A stretch of DNA of 34,246 bases, from positions 1-34,246 of the forward strand of contig CAZOWM010000040.1 of assembly GCA_964583615.1 (NCBI GenBank), read 5' to 3'. Position numbers and translations under genes: made by a program. Positions 1 to 8,729 of this stretch are shown here, piece after piece (positions within the stretch are counted from its first letter, which is position 1; every line of letters begins with the position of its first letter). Under the pieces are notes generated by a model. The model saw nothing but the letters and a program-made list of their open reading frames with translations. It was not told the DNA's origin and ran no database searches. The stretch is from CAZOWM01 sp964583615. GTDB taxonomy: Bacteria; Spirochaetota; B62-G9; DRHN01.

Positions 1-6
1 CCTGGC

Positions 7-100
7 GCGGGGACTCCCACCCCGCAAGCTACGTGCCATGCCCGGCACACACGCTTGGCATCAGCGGCGGCGCGCAGCGTCGTCCGTTGCATGCCGTTTT
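7..100 (-). repeat. GC-rich hairpins and possible attC remnant left of the GH13 gene
   Basis: A perfect 6-bp stem (GCGGGG 7-12 / CCCCGC 20-25) is followed by TGCC/GGCA and then an imperfect inverted repeat: GGCAT at 57-61 with ATGCC at 91-95, enclosing CAGCGGCG / CGTCCGTTG. The inner arms resemble the attC-like site at 19902-19985. Core sites at the two ends are not convincing. This would be the attC of the GH13 cassette. Confidence 0.35.
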
Positions 101-104
101 TCGC

Positions 105-1905
105 TCATGGCTTGTTCTGAGATAGCACAAGAGCGCTGTATGGCGCAATGTTCAATGTACTCCTACTTTGGAGACCGTCCTGACCAGGTCTTGACGCATT
201 GACAGTTGGAGGTCCCTGTTCGCCAAATTCATTATCGTAGTACTTACTGTCGTTGTTAAACCGCACAACCCATTCACCGACTGCAGGGAATCCGATAGTA
301 TAGTCCTGCTGAAGTTGGGTGGAAAAGTTTGCCACTACAACTACACTATCTCCCGGTCCCCCCTGTGCCCATCGGTGATACGCCAGAACCTTACGCTCAT
401 TGTTCACATGGTGAACGCTGACCTCCTGTCCGCAAAGCCCCCCGGTCTGTCCATTACGATTCAGCCTGAGGCGTATCAGGTCCTGGTACAGACGGAGAAT
501 ACCGGCGAATCGCTTCTTCTTAGACCAGTCGAGCGGGTCCTGGTCGTGGAACCAGTCGTCCTCGAGGAATTCCTGGCCTTGAAAGATCATCGGAATACCA
601 GGGGACGTAAACACAAGAGCCGCCCCCAGCGCGGATTTCTTCTTCGCCACCCATGAGGATGCCCTGCCCGGGTCGACTTCCTCGGGCACGCGTGCCTTGC
701 CGTTGGACACTTCATCATGAGATTCCGTGTAGATGACCCGTTCGAAGGCGTTAAGGTAATAGCGGTGAAGAATCGCGTCGCACACCGCGTTGATGTCGCG
801 GGCGGCGTCCTCTGCCGCACACAGAGAGGCCCGTACAGGATGGACGAAGCGGCCGTCCCATTGAGCATCAAAACCTGCACCACCGTCCTTGACGGCCTTG
901 AGGGGGAAGGGGTTAGCCCGTAGATCCTCCGCCACGCTGAGAGCTGTCTTGGATGCTTTATGCATCTCACTGTTGATCCACTGCATCAAAGTCCAGCCGT
1001 CCGGCAGATCGCTTCCTTGGTCGTTGTCGTGCCCGGAAACGTTACGGATGTATGCCGTTGCGTCCCATCGCAGTCCGTCCACGCTATAGTCGCGAATCCA
1101 CGTCAGGGCGTTATTGCGAATGTATTCCCTCACTTCCTTCCGGCCGTAGTCGGGCCGGGTTTCGCCCCACGGGGTTTGAGCGCGCCAGTCGTTATAGAAG
1201 TAGATCCCCCCCTTGCCGTTCTCGCTCCATCCGTCGAACTGCCACAGGTCGAGATCCCCAGGTCCGAAGTGGTTGTAGACCACGTCTACGATGACCGCGA
1301 TCCCGAGTCGGTGTGCTTTCGATCACGAACTCCCGAAACGTCCTTGGTGTGCAATAGTCGCTCTCCACGGCGAAGATCAGGGAGGGATTGTAGCCCCAGG
1401 AGAAACCTCCGGGGAACTCACCCACCGGCATCACCTCTATTGCATTGACACCTAGTTCCTTCAGATGCTCCAGCCGTTCTATGGCACCCTCTAGGTTGCC
1501 TGGACCGGGTTCGACTGTCTTCTTGCCGAAAGTCCCGATATGCAGCTCGTAGATCACCATCTCGTTGAGGGGCGGTGGGGTAATTTGGGTGGATTCAACA
1601 GGTGAAAAAAGTTGTGGAACGACCGAGTTGCCTTTCGAACTAGTCACCCGGTATGCATAGGGGTCTATCCGCGAGTACTCCCTGCCGCCCGCAACAATGC
1701 GGTACCGATACTCGTTGCCAGGCTTGGCTCCAAGCACATCAGCTGACCACGTTCCCTCCTGGTCTTTGGTCAGCGGGTGAGCGCGGGCGTCCCAGTTATT
1801 GAAGGACCCGACCACAAAAACCTCATCCGCGTGTGGTGCCCAGACGACAAATCGGCATCCCTTGCTATGGGGTAACGCGCCTTTTTGATGTGTTGGTACG
1901 CTCAT
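105..1905 (-). pseudogene. GH13 alpha-amylase-family enzyme (branching-enzyme-like), one frameshift
   Basis: The N-terminal ~100 residues form a CBM48/E-set glucan-binding domain (FVVWAPHADEVFVVGSFNNW). The GH13 barrel follows: region I DVVYNHF, the nucleophile in DGLRWDAT, the acid/base Glu in AEDL and the transition-state Asp in ESHDE, then a C-terminal beta domain. All catalytic residues are present, consistent with an alpha-glucan branching or trehalohydrolase-type enzyme of about 600 residues. The frame breaks at the T-triplet 1317-1319: one extra base after VIE moves the reading frame from ...FREFVIE to AHRLGIAVIVDVVYNHF. This could be a real 1-bp insertion or a sequencing error in a short homopolymer. 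The ATG at 1905 has AGGAGG six bases upstream. It is probably a cassette gene, with attC-like sites on both sides. Confidence 0.85.
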
Positions 1906-1934
1906 CACATTCCTCCTGAGCTATTTGACCCGAG

Positions 1935-2037
1935 TTCAGCCACACCAAACACTATCGACAATTTACGTCAAAAGTAGGAAATTGCTGACAACACTAAACG
2001 CAACACCGAACGCGGACGCATTGGTGTGTTAGGCTGA
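1935..2037 (-). repeat. attC-like site of the oxidoreductase cassette
   Basis: A perfect core site GTTAGGC lies at 2028-2034. An imperfect inverted repeat pairs TTCAGCC + ACACCAA on the left with TTGGTGT + GGCTGAA on the right. The left core (ACCAAAC, 1944-1950) is degenerate. The interior has no clear second stem. Confidence 0.5.
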
Positions 2038-2060
2038 AAAAATATAATACATCAAAGGTG

Positions 2061-3581
2061 TTATTTTCTTTTTTCTCTTTTCAATATTTTATTGGCAACC
2101 ATATATCCACTTCCGAGCGCGGCCCCAAATCCACCGCCGGGGTCTGTCCAGGCTGAGGCGAAATAGAGGTTTTCAATCGGAGATTCCTGGGATAACCTGT
2201 TTTTCCCAGCCTGACTGGGTATCTGTGCAAATCCATACACACTTCCCCCCGGATTCATGGTATACCGCTTGATTGTTTTAGCCGTCCCAACTTCATAACA
2301 ATCCACAGCATCTTTAATTCCTGGGTAGATATCATTTAATCTTTCGATAAGGATTTCTGCAACTTCCTTCTTTTTAGATTTGTAGTCCTCATCGCTCAAA
2401 TGTTCCCACTCCGACAAATAATCTGATGTGCAAATCGAACCAACGGTTTTCCCCTCTGGTGCCAACTTTGAATCGACTTGTCCGTAATCGACAAAGATAA
2501 AATTTCGTTTAGAAAAATCACCTGTAAAATTTTGATGGATATCTGCCTGAGATTTACAGCTTTTATCAAATACAACGTTTGAATAATGTTTAACACCAAA
2601 CTTTTGTAAAGTTGTTTTAAATCCGATATAGACATTCAGAAGAGAAGGAGAGAAACGAAGGCTCTCAATTTTTTTCTGTATCTTTATAGCTCTTTCTTTA
2701 GACAACAATTCATTGGCAACATTAGGAACAGCCGAATTAGCAATAATATATTTTGCCAAAACTTTCTTCATTTCGGATTCAGTTTTTTTATTTTGTTTAT
2801 ACTCAACGCCGATGGCCTTTCCGTTCTCGGTAATGATTTTTGTTACTAAATGACGGGTGAAAACCTCACCGCCATTCGAAGTAATTAATCCGGCTAAATG
2901 ATTTGACAAATTCTGAGATCCACCCTGGATATAGTGAGCGCCGGAAAAGAAACTTGACTGGGCAACAGAAAAAAAGATCAGGGACATGGTATAAGGATCA
3001 TCATGGTAATAGAGCAGATTTCCTAAAAGTACCATTTTTAGATTTTCATCTTGTATAATGGAATCCAGGAATTCACCAACAGATTTCTTCATATTGAATA
3101 CAACATTAGGAAATAAGAGAGGGAAAAACGGAGTAAGTAAATTTTGTATCACATTATTTTTAGGTAATCGAAAACCTTCATCGCGAATTTTATAAATAGA
3201 TGTTAAATATTTATGAATACCTTTTTCTTCATGGGGAAACTTCTTAATAAGGATATCTTTCATATGATCTGCATCATCAGGAATGACGATATCCATGCCA
3301 GCTCCAATCCAACGGTAAAATTCCGGAATTTTAAGAACTGTAAGATTTTCAAACGCATTGAGGTCCTGATACATCTTGTACAGGTGTTCATTTTTATCAA
3401 GACCGTTTAATTCATGCAAACTGACTTCAAAAGTATACCCTTTTCGTTTGAATGTTGTAGCACATCCGCCGACAAGATTATGCTGTTCAATTAAAAGTAC
3501 TTTCTTTCCTTCTTTCGAAAGTTTTGCACCGGCAGCCAATCCTGCTAAGCCAGACCCAATAATTATGGCATCATACTGCAT
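2061..3581 (-). CDS. FAD-dependent oxidoreductase, phytoene desaturase / carotenoid isomerase-like
   Basis: About 506 residues. The N-terminus holds a Rossmann FAD-binding motif (DAIIIGSGLAGLAAGAKL, with IEQHNLVGGCATTF about 30 residues later). The C-terminus has the family's closing FAD motif (NLYFASAWTDPGGGFGAALG, then GYMVANKIL). Both are typical of the amine oxidase / CrtI-CrtISO-retinol saturase superfamily. The substrate cannot be told from sequence; a polyene or lipid is likely by family. I start at the ATG at 3581 because AAGGAG lies 8-9 bases upstream; an upstream in-frame ATG would precede that Shine-Dalgarno. The gene is strikingly AT-rich compared with the GH13 gene next door, supporting independent acquisition. 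No carotenoid genes are nearby, so a stand-alone role in the cassette array is likely. Confidence 0.88.
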   Translation of the reverse strand: MQYDAIIIGSGLAGLAAGAKLSKEGKKVLLIEQHNLVGGCATTFKRKGYTFEVSLHELNGLDKNEHLYKMYQDLNAFENLTVLKIPEFYRWIGAGMDIVIPDDADHMKDILIKKFPHEEKGIHKYLTSIYKIRDEGFRLPKNNVIQNLLTPFFPLLFPNVVFNMKKSVGEFLDSIIQDENLKMVLLGNLLYYHDDPYTMSLIFFSVAQSSFFSGAHYIQGGSQNLSNHLAGLITSNGGEVFTRHLVTKIITENGKAIGVEYKQNKKTESEMKKVLAKYIIANSAVPNVANELLSKERAIKIQKKIESLRFSPSLLNVYIGFKTTLQKFGVKHYSNVVFDKSCKSQADIHQNFTGDFSKRNFIFVDYGQVDSKLAPEGKTVGSICTSDYLSEWEHLSDEDYKSKKKEVAEILIERLNDIYPGIKDAVDCYEVGTAKTIKRYTMNPGGSVYGFAQIPSQAGKNRLSQESPIENLYFASAWTDPGGGFGAALGSGYMVANKILKREKRK

Positions 3582-3649
3582 AAGACATGTCTCCTTAAAT
3601 ATCATTATGCAAAATTATTATATCAGAAAGATAAATTGAATATCAACTC

Positions 3650-3668
3650 ATTAATTGATTTGTTATAC
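3650..3668 (-). repeat. attC half-site at the end of the HAD cassette
   Basis: GATTTGTTATAC (core GTTATAC, 3662-3668) is identical to the right end of the attC at 14295-14366. The partner arm is not recognisable to the left, so the site appears decayed or deleted. The HAD stop codon lies inside this core. Confidence 0.4.
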
Positions 3669-3980
3669 ACAAAGTATTTCTCGTAAAGAAGATATAGTCT
3701 TACACTGGTTTCTGGGTTGACTATTGCTTGTTTTCGTTCCATTCTGGGAATCATTTTCGGAATCAAGGTAGTTTTCATCAGTGTCTTTATCTCGTCTCTT
3801 TATCAATATTGGCATCATCCCAGCTGCATTCACGGCTTCTACATCCTCGTCTGTATCACCCACATATGCCACTTCACTCGGCGTAAGTCCTGTCGAAGAT
3901 AAAGCAGGTTTGAAAATATTTGGATCAGGCTTCTTTACTCCAACCTCTCCGCAAAGGTCGAAGAAAATCCCACGTATCAT
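3663..3980 (-). pseudogene. HAD-superfamily hydrolase remnant with internal deletion
   Basis: This 105-residue ORF begins like a HAD phosphatase (MIRGIFFDL). It jumps directly to the C-terminal HAD motifs: the motif III-type Lys in KKPDPNIFKPAL and motif IV in VAYVGDTDEDVEAV, then GMMPILIKR. The second Asp of the DxD nucleophile motif is Cys, and the whole cap region (roughly 100 or more residues in the family) is missing, so catalysis is unlikely. The ATG at 3980 has GAGG six bases upstream, just inside the cassette boundary. The stop TAA is supplied by the attC core (GTATAAC). An alternative is a functional small HAD-like fragment, but the loss of motif I argues for decay. Confidence 0.7.
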
Positions 3981-3981
3981 C

Positions 3982-4724
3982 TTAATCCTCTTGCGTATAA
4001 CGCGGAGGATCACCGGCGCGCGTCAGAGCGCCCGGTATTTGCATTTGTTGGGCTTTTCTTGTTTTTTCCAGCCGATAAGTTGCTCTGAACCGACGTACCG
4101 GAGGATCTTCGCTATCCATGTAGTCCTCGAAAGAAACCTTCTTGAGACCCTGAGTCTCAAAGAGCGACAGTTCGTCTTTCGTCAAGGGCCAAGGCATCTT
4201 CCCTTCGGGTTCGTTTGGTTCTCTACCCGCGCAATGACGAGCAGCGTCCCACCGGGAGCAACGAAAGAGGAAATGCAGCTCACGATGTCTGCCCGGAGAC
4301 GTTGAGGAAGTACTTGTAGTGTGTACGATTCCAGCACGAAATCAAACTTTGCTTTCCATTCAATCGGTGCAGAGAAGAGATCTGCGACGATATATGATAC
4401 TGAAGATTGAGGGAAACGTCTTCGGCCCCACGCGATTGCTGACTCCGAAATGTCGAACGTGGTCGTTTCGAAACCACGCCGTGCCAGTTCCTCCGCATCG
4501 TCACCTAGGCCACTACCAACTTTGAGCGCACGACCAGGGCCAGCGGTTTTTGTCAAGTTCAACCATTCGATGAGATTGGGATTCGGCTCCAAATCCGCCC
4601 AAGGAATGATCGATGCGTTCTCTCCCGCCAGCGAATAGAGCTCCTCGAACCAACCAAGCGGGTCACCTGAATCCAGGTGTTTCTGCGCGATCTCTCTCAC
4701 GAATGCTCTGTGTGTTTCTCCCAT
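3982..4724 (-). pseudogene. Class I SAM-dependent methyltransferase, one frameshift
   Basis: The N-terminal part carries a Rossmann methyltransferase fold: GRALKVGSGLGDDAEELARRG (motif I), then FDISESAIAWGRRRFP and YIVADLF. The reading frame breaks at the CCC run 4226-4228. Restoring one G on the coding strand joins ...LLVIARGREPNEPEGK to MPWPLTKDELSLFETQGL and the family tail DYMDSEDPPVRRFRATYRL. A sequencing error in the short homopolymer is possible. Because the attC core here reads GCCCAAC instead of GCCTAAC, no stop is met at the end of the gene. The frame runs through the attC and adds about 28 residues before TAA at 3982-3984. The start ATG is only about 11 bases inside the cassette, with GAGG just upstream. 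Confidence 0.8.
3995..4053 (-). repeat. attC site of the 3982-4724 methyltransferase cassette
   Basis: Core GTATAAC at 3995-4001 and a perfect GTTGGGC at 4047-4053 enclose an inverted repeat, ATCACCGGCGC versus GCGCCCGGTAT. It is compact at 59 bp. Unusually, the preceding reading frame continues through it. Confidence 0.7.
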
Positions 4725-4734
4725 TGTGCCTCAA

Positions 4735-4791
4735 GCCCAACAGACAAAATCGGCCGCCACTGTAAGCGGTCGGCTGGACTGCCTGTTGGCT
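4735..4791 (-). repeat. attC site of the cupin cassette
   Basis: A perfect left core GCCCAAC (4735-4741) and a near-match right core GTTGGCT (4785-4791) lie around inner arms CGGCCGCC and GCGGTCGG. It lies three bases from the cupin stop codon and about 11 bases upstream of the methyltransferase start. Confidence 0.7.
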
Positions 4792-4793
4792 GT

Positions 4794-5297
4794 CTATTGT
4801 TTTCGCAGTAGTTCTTTCGGCCATTTCGCAGCTACATTTTCTTCACCTTTGTAGTAATCAACAGACGAAGAACTATTGAAAATCTCTTGGTATGGAAGGA
4901 TATTTACCTTCCCTGAATCGGGGTACTCACAAACATCGATGCCAATCGTTGTACGCACGTCCAAGTAGATACAGGGAGAATCGTTGTAGTTATAAAGCTG
5001 GTGCGCTCCTTCGGCTCCTTCTTCAAAAAAGACTACGTCACCTTCAGACACGTTTTGAAACCCTTGGGGGGGACGGAGGGTCGCCTCCCCTGAAAGGATC
5101 ACAAATAGCTCTTCTGCGGCTCTGTGAAAATGGTATGGGTATGAAAACTTGCCCGGATCTAGGGACCGTAGGTCAAATCGCAAATGCTTTGCATTGGATA
5201 GCTTAGCCAGTTGCGGGCTCGTATGCCACAAGAACTCGGGAATACGGCATTCTCTCTTTTCAAATGAAATGCTCCTTGTGTTGAATATTTTCGGCAT
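4794..5297 (-). CDS. Cupin-domain protein
   Basis: About 167 residues with a single cupin barrel. Motif 1 is YPYHFHRAAEELFVILSGE, including the HxH pair and the downstream Glu that bind metal. Motif 2 is GDVVFFEEGAEGAHQLYN, with the fourth ligand His. These residues suggest a metal-binding small-molecule isomerase, oxygenase or sensor; the substrate is unknown. I start at the ATG at 5297 because GGAGG lies five bases upstream. The in-frame GTG two codons earlier overlaps that Shine-Dalgarno. A one-gene cassette between the attC sites at 4735 and 5308. Confidence 0.85.
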   Translation of the reverse strand: MPKIFNTRSISFEKRECRIPEFLWHTSPQLAKLSNAKHLRFDLRSLDPGKFSYPYHFHRAAEELFVILSGEATLRPPQGFQNVSEGDVVFFEEGAEGAHQLYNYNDSPCIYLDVRTTIGIDVCEYPDSGKVNILPYQEIFNSSSSVDYYKGEENVAAKWPKELLRKQ

Positions 5298-5307
5298 TTT
5301 CACCTCC

Positions 5308-5379
5308 AGACAACGCCCAAGCTCACCGGCGGCAATGGCACGTAGCGGAATTGTCGTCCGGTGCAGCGCATTGTGTTTC
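5308..5379 (-). repeat. attC site of the decayed dehydrogenase cassette
   Basis: The arms AAGCTCACCGGCGGC and GTCGTCCGGTGCAGCGC are nearly identical to those of the attC at 18048-18119, including the unpaired T and C on the right arm. The core sites (AGACAAC, GTGTTTC) are degenerate, so this copy may recombine poorly. Confidence 0.75.
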
Positions 5380-5396
5380 TTTCATCCTTTAAATTA

Positions 5397-5912
5397 TCAA
5401 TCTAATGGGTTTGTAACTTTTCTGAATAGCTTATCCGGTAAAATTCTTTTCATCAAATTAACCATTTTACCATCACTTGTTGCTCTGAAAATAAATGGTG
5501 CCTCTTTCATTAGAACCAGCTTATAAACTTGTTCAGCGACCTTAGTTGTAGGCGTAGCATTTCTTTGGAACTTCTCGGTTGCTTCAGCGATTGTTTTGGA
5601 GACATCCTTTCCATGTAGGCAGTGTAGTCATCTATAGTGAACTCACGACCGCTTAGCATATGCTCTGCAAAAATTGTTGAAAAGAATATCAATCCTGCCA
5701 AAAGTTTTTAAAGCATTGTCAATAGCAGGTTGAATTGTTTCCGGCTTGGTTATATCTAATTTAATAGTTCTTACAATTGGGTATTTGTTAAGACTCCCTA
5801 CGGCATCGAGAGGATCATATTTATCCTCGAAAAAATCGTTTGTACAGTAAAACAACGTCATCACCCTGATACTGAGAACAGCTTGAAAAAATTCACCGGC
5901 TTTATTTGCCAA
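5397..5912 (-). pseudogene. Short-chain dehydrogenase/reductase, decayed by frameshifts and deletions
   Basis: Pieces of an SDR lie in different frames. A central part (TIKLDITKPETIQPAIDNAL, then FGRIDILFNN) carries the NNAG-region strand. The next frame gives EHMLSGREFTIDDYTAYMER. A third frame gives a good C-terminus (TIAEATEKFQRNATPTTKVA, then ending KRILPDKLFRKVTNPLD) with its stop at 5397-5399. The N-terminal TGxxxGIG cofactor motif and the catalytic YxxxK segment are absent, so large parts are deleted. It cannot make a working enzyme. No attC is visible between this remnant and the gene at 6063, so one boundary has also decayed. Confidence 0.75.
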
Positions 5913-6062
5913 TAAAATTTCAATTTTTTATATGGCATCGACCACCGTTATTATGCCAATTCCGAAAAGAAAGAGCCCTTAAACAATACGAACAATTGAC
6001 GTAATTTTTTTATCTTACTCGTGTTACCATCTTCCAATCCTCATTAATACAATCAGTTTTTT

Positions 6063-6688
6063 CTACCGGATTTGTTGGAAATATTGGGTGATTGGTTCAC
6101 CGGTCAGATAATAGGTTTTGCCATTGTGTTTTTCTTCGAGAAGCATTTTTGAGTATGCATAGCCAACTCATCCCGAGTCGTGTATGCGCATTTACCATCT
6201 GCAGCACAGTTGGCAATTTTCCCTACTTTCTTAAAATTTTCAATATATTCCACATCCGGTTCAATATACAGGCCATTTCTACCGATCACCCATTCCATCC
6301 CGCTGTTTTTTATATCTTCCTCTGTCTGCCTTTTACTGGCAACAATCGGTGAAAAACTGGAACCAGAAGCTTCACCAATCACACTGGTATAAACAATTTT
6401 TTTGACACCCGCGTCTTTAGCGGCAAGAATTACATTGCGGTGCTGTTGAATCCGCTTATCTGGTGAATCCATTCCGGAAACCAGTAAAACAGCATCAATG
6501 TCTTTCAGCGCTTCATCGAACTGTTTTCGGTCATTATAATTACCTCTCCGAACTTCTACTCCCGGAAATTTAACCTTTTCCGGGCTGCGGGCAATGGCGA
6601 TTACCTGTTCATTGTATAATTCTTTAAGGAGTTGTTTTACAATGGCTTTTCCTAAATTTCCGCTTGCAGCAGTTATGGCTATTTTCAT
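6063..6688 (-). pseudogene. NAD(P)-binding NmrA/QorB-like oxidoreductase, frameshifted and truncated
   Basis: The N-terminal Rossmann motif is ITAASGNLGKAIVKQLL, followed by VIAIARSPEKV, DAVLLVSGM and KKIVYTSVIGEASGSSFSP. This is the pattern of QorB/NmrA-like atypical SDRs that bind NAD(P)H. The frame breaks near 6159-6164 after the TRDELA region. Adding one base restores YAYSKMLLEEKHNGKTYYLT and a stop at 6063. Even corrected, the protein is about 208 residues against about 285 usual for QorB, so it lacks the substrate-binding C-terminus. The ATG at 6688 has AAGG about 12 bases upstream. The region 5913-6062 holds no gene that I recognise. Confidence 0.8.
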
Positions 6689-6792
6689 CTTAAAAGATCC
6701 TTCATTTTAGAACTTACTGTTAGTATTAACTCATATAATGTTAAAGGAATAGTTTGTACTATATCTAACTGCTCACTAATTTTCGATCAGCC

Positions 6793-6854
6793 GCCTAACG
6801 AGCAAACTCAGCAGCGGCCGCGGTGTGGCCGTCCGGTAGAGAGCCTGGTTGGGA
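6793..6854 (-). repeat. attC site of the second cupin cassette
   Basis: A perfect left core GCCTAAC (6793-6799) and a right core GTTGGGA (6848-6854, last base off consensus) enclose CTCAGCAGCGGCC and GGCCGTCCGGTAGAG. The imperfect stem keeps the T in the right arm seen in the other sites. Confidence 0.75.
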
Positions 6855-6863
6855 CTTGATTTT

Positions 6864-7229
6864 TCACTTCATGTCCCTGTGAACCGCTTGAGGAGAAAAC
6901 GCAGGCACACATATGGCAATATATTCGGCCCCCTCTGGTTTGGGAGTGCTATACTGAACCCACTCGCCACGATGGGCAATAATAGCTTGACCTGCTAGGA
7001 CCTCGAATACTTCCATTTCAGTTGCTACGCGCAATACTCCATGCAAAACAATGGTATATTCGTCGAATTCAGTAGTTTGGCCCGGTTCGCTCCACCCCCC
7101 AGGGCTTTTCATTCTTGCTACGCTTACTGTTGCGGTCTTTGAACTCGCATGGCCAATGAATTCTTCAATGATCTTTGGTTTATTGCCCGTAGCCTGAATA
7201 ATGGCGGGCGATTTGATAAGTGTCGGCAT
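6864..7229 (-). CDS. Small single-domain cupin protein
   Basis: 121 residues and apparently complete. It contains PGQTTEFDEYTIVLHGVLRV, then GQAIIAHRGEWVQYSTPKPEGAEYIAICVPAFSP. This fits cupins of the EutQ-like / small cupin_2 type. The usual HxH of motif 1 is replaced (EFDEY), so metal binding would be atypical. The start at 7229 has AGGAAAGG upstream. A single-gene cassette between attC sites at 6793 and 7252. Ligand unknown. Confidence 0.8.
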   Translation of the reverse strand: MPTLIKSPAIIQATGNKPKIIEEFIGHASSKTATVSVARMKSPGGWSEPGQTTEFDEYTIVLHGVLRVATEMEVFEVLAGQAIIAHRGEWVQYSTPKPEGAEYIAICVPAFSPQAVHRDMK

Positions 7230-7251
7230 TTGATGACCTTTCCTTTGTATG

Positions 7252-7324
7252 GCTCAACATTTAAACTCACCGGCTGGGACCGCGCAAACGCGCGGGAACA
7301 GTCCGGTAAAATAATTTGTTAGGT
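7252..7324 (-). repeat. attC site of the 7340-7882 cassette
   Basis: Both cores fit the consensus exactly (GCTCAAC 7252-7258, GTTAGGT 7318-7324). The arms AAACTCACCGGCTG and CAGTCCGGTAAAA pair with an unpaired T on the right arm. The inner stem CGCGC/GCGCG has a short A-rich loop. One of the two most canonical sites in the window. Confidence 0.85.
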
Positions 7325-7339
7325 GTAAACATAGGGTTT

Positions 7340-7882
7340 TCATTCTTGTTCGAGACCAGGTGTTCTTACCTGCCAACTATCGGTAGTGTACTTTCTTCGG
7401 TGAACTGCAGCGGAAATTTCAGTGTCAGGTCGCTCCTCAATGAGATCATCCTCTGCTGCCGTATGAAACGAAACCACGACCCAATTCTCCCCCTGCACTA
7501 CCCCTTGGTGCCATACATTAGGAGGGATCGAAATCCATCTTTCTTCTAGTTGAACCGACTTGTCACTTTTAAGAAAGTGGGAACACCAATCCCCCTCTGT
7601 CCGGGTTTGAAAGTCACCTGACCCACGGTATGACATCATGCGCTGATGGCTGTTCGGGTGTCTCTCAGCTCCGGTAATAGCATTAGCGCGCAAAATGAAA
7701 ACCCAACTCGACCGAATGATAGCTGGTAAATAAGAACTATATATTTTCAGTGGTATCGGTTCCCAAGCAAGAAGATCATCTAGCCTTTGATGGAGTGCCA
7801 GCTCTACACGGAAGACAATCTCATCTATTCTCGAAATTGCAGATTCGCATCTGACTGCTGCATCGAGTGATTCCAGAATCAT
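7340..7882 (-). CDS. Conserved hypothetical protein, cupin-like
   Basis: About 180 residues; I do not recognise a named family. The centre and C-terminus are rich in Trp, His and Pro: ERHPNSHQRMMSYRGSGDFQ, WCSHFL, RWISIPPNVWHQGVV and NWVVVSFHTAAEDDLIEE. The order of strands and the His/Glu content suggest a jelly-roll cupin, with WHQ as a possible ligand. The N-terminus looks helical. I start at the ATG at 7882. An in-frame TTG upstream would sit inside the attC. Upstream GAGAT is only a weak Shine-Dalgarno. Confidence 0.65.
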   Translation of the reverse strand: MILESLDAAVRCESAISRIDEIVFRVELALHQRLDDLLAWEPIPLKIYSSYLPAIIRSSWVFILRANAITGAERHPNSHQRMMSYRGSGDFQTRTEGDWCSHFLKSDKSVQLEERWISIPPNVWHQGVVQGENWVVVSFHTAAEDDLIEERPDTEISAAVHRRKYTTDSWQVRTPGLEQE

Positions 7883-7917
7883 TATCTCGTTTTTGTTTAA
7901 TATGTTTTTCAGTATAA

Positions 7918-8020
7918 GCCTAACGTCCAATTGAGCTGTGTGGTGTTAAGCTGGCGCGCGTCTTTACGTAAGTAAAAATCGTGACAATATAGCCACATCT
8001 GCTCCAATTGATTGTTGGGT
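7918..8020 (-). repeat. Long attC site of the 8062-8679 cassette
   Basis: Perfect cores GCCTAAC (7918-7924) and GTTGGGT (8014-8020) are 103 bp apart. The arms CCAATTGAGCTGTGTGG and GCCACATCTGCTCCAATTG pair with single-base bulges. The length is intermediate between short attC sites and the long Vibrio-type repeats. Confidence 0.85.
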
Positions 8021-8061
8021 GGCTCTCAGTGAGAGTCTCTTTCACCTCAGCTTCGTGATCG

Positions 8062-8679
8062 TCAGCATTGATTCCTTTGGAAAATCAGGCTATGTTCGGC
8101 AAGTACCATTCTTGACGGTTCTCCCTTGTAAACGATCTTAAGCCCTCGGGTTCTTGAGCCCTCAATTATGTCTCTTATTGTATAAAGGCCGTAATTCTTC
8201 ACGATTGGTCTAAAAATAGTTGTAGCAAGTTTCGAATATGCGAAGTCGTGAAACACAAAGTAACCTTTCGGCTTCAAAACTCGATTCACCTCTGACAACA
8301 CGCAACCCCAATCACGGATGTGGTGGAAAACATTCAGTGAGAGTACCATTTCAAACTCAGCATTTTCGAAAGGGAGATCTGTCGCATCTGCCTGATAGAA
8401 TCGCAGTTTTCCATGCTCGCCGTAATGGCTTTTTGCAAGTTGAACTTGCTCCGGGTCAGCATCGGAGGCAATAACGTGCATACCAAGTTTATTGCTCAGA
8501 TGTGCTGCAACTGTTCCAACGCCGCAGCCGATTTCCAACACCTTCCCTACAGTGCTGCTATCGAAGTGCGTGAATAGATGCTGGAGAATCTCCAAGTTCC
8601 TTTCGCCATGTTTGCTGGCGTTAACAAACTTCTTTTCAAATCTAGTCATCTTCATAATTGCCATCCTGTTTACTTCCAT
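8062..8679 (-). CDS. Class I SAM-dependent methyltransferase
   Basis: About 205 residues. Motif I is KVLEIGCGVGTVAAHLS, motif II has the acidic residue in VIASDADPEQVQLAK, then FYQADATDLPFENAEFEMVL and HHIRDWGCVLSEVNRVLKPKG (Methyltransf_11 type). All SAM-binding motifs are intact. The substrate is unknown; the family includes ubiquinone/menaquinone-type and small-molecule methyltransferases. The ATG at 8679 has GGAGG about 11 bases upstream; in-frame ATGs a few codons later are possible. One of four distinct methyltransferases in this array. Confidence 0.85.
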   Translation of the reverse strand: MEVNRMAIMKMTRFEKKFVNASKHGERNLEILQHLFTHFDSSTVGKVLEIGCGVGTVAAHLSNKLGMHVIASDADPEQVQLAKSHYGEHGKLRFYQADATDLPFENAEFEMVLSLNVFHHIRDWGCVLSEVNRVLKPKGYFVFHDFAYSKLATTIFRPIVKNYGLYTIRDIIEGSRTRGLKIVYKGEPSRMVLAEHSLIFQRNQC

Positions 8680-8694
8680 TCATTCGGAGTCCTC

Positions 8695-8729
8695 CATATC
8701 AGCCGTGTCTCATGGATATTTGTTAGGGC
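8695..8729 (-). repeat. Truncated attC of the 8723-9385 cassette
   Basis: A core GTTAGGGC (8722-8729) and an adjacent short stem (CCATATC/GGATAT) are present, but the opposite core is missing. The methyltransferase at 8723 takes its TAA stop from this core. Confidence 0.4.
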
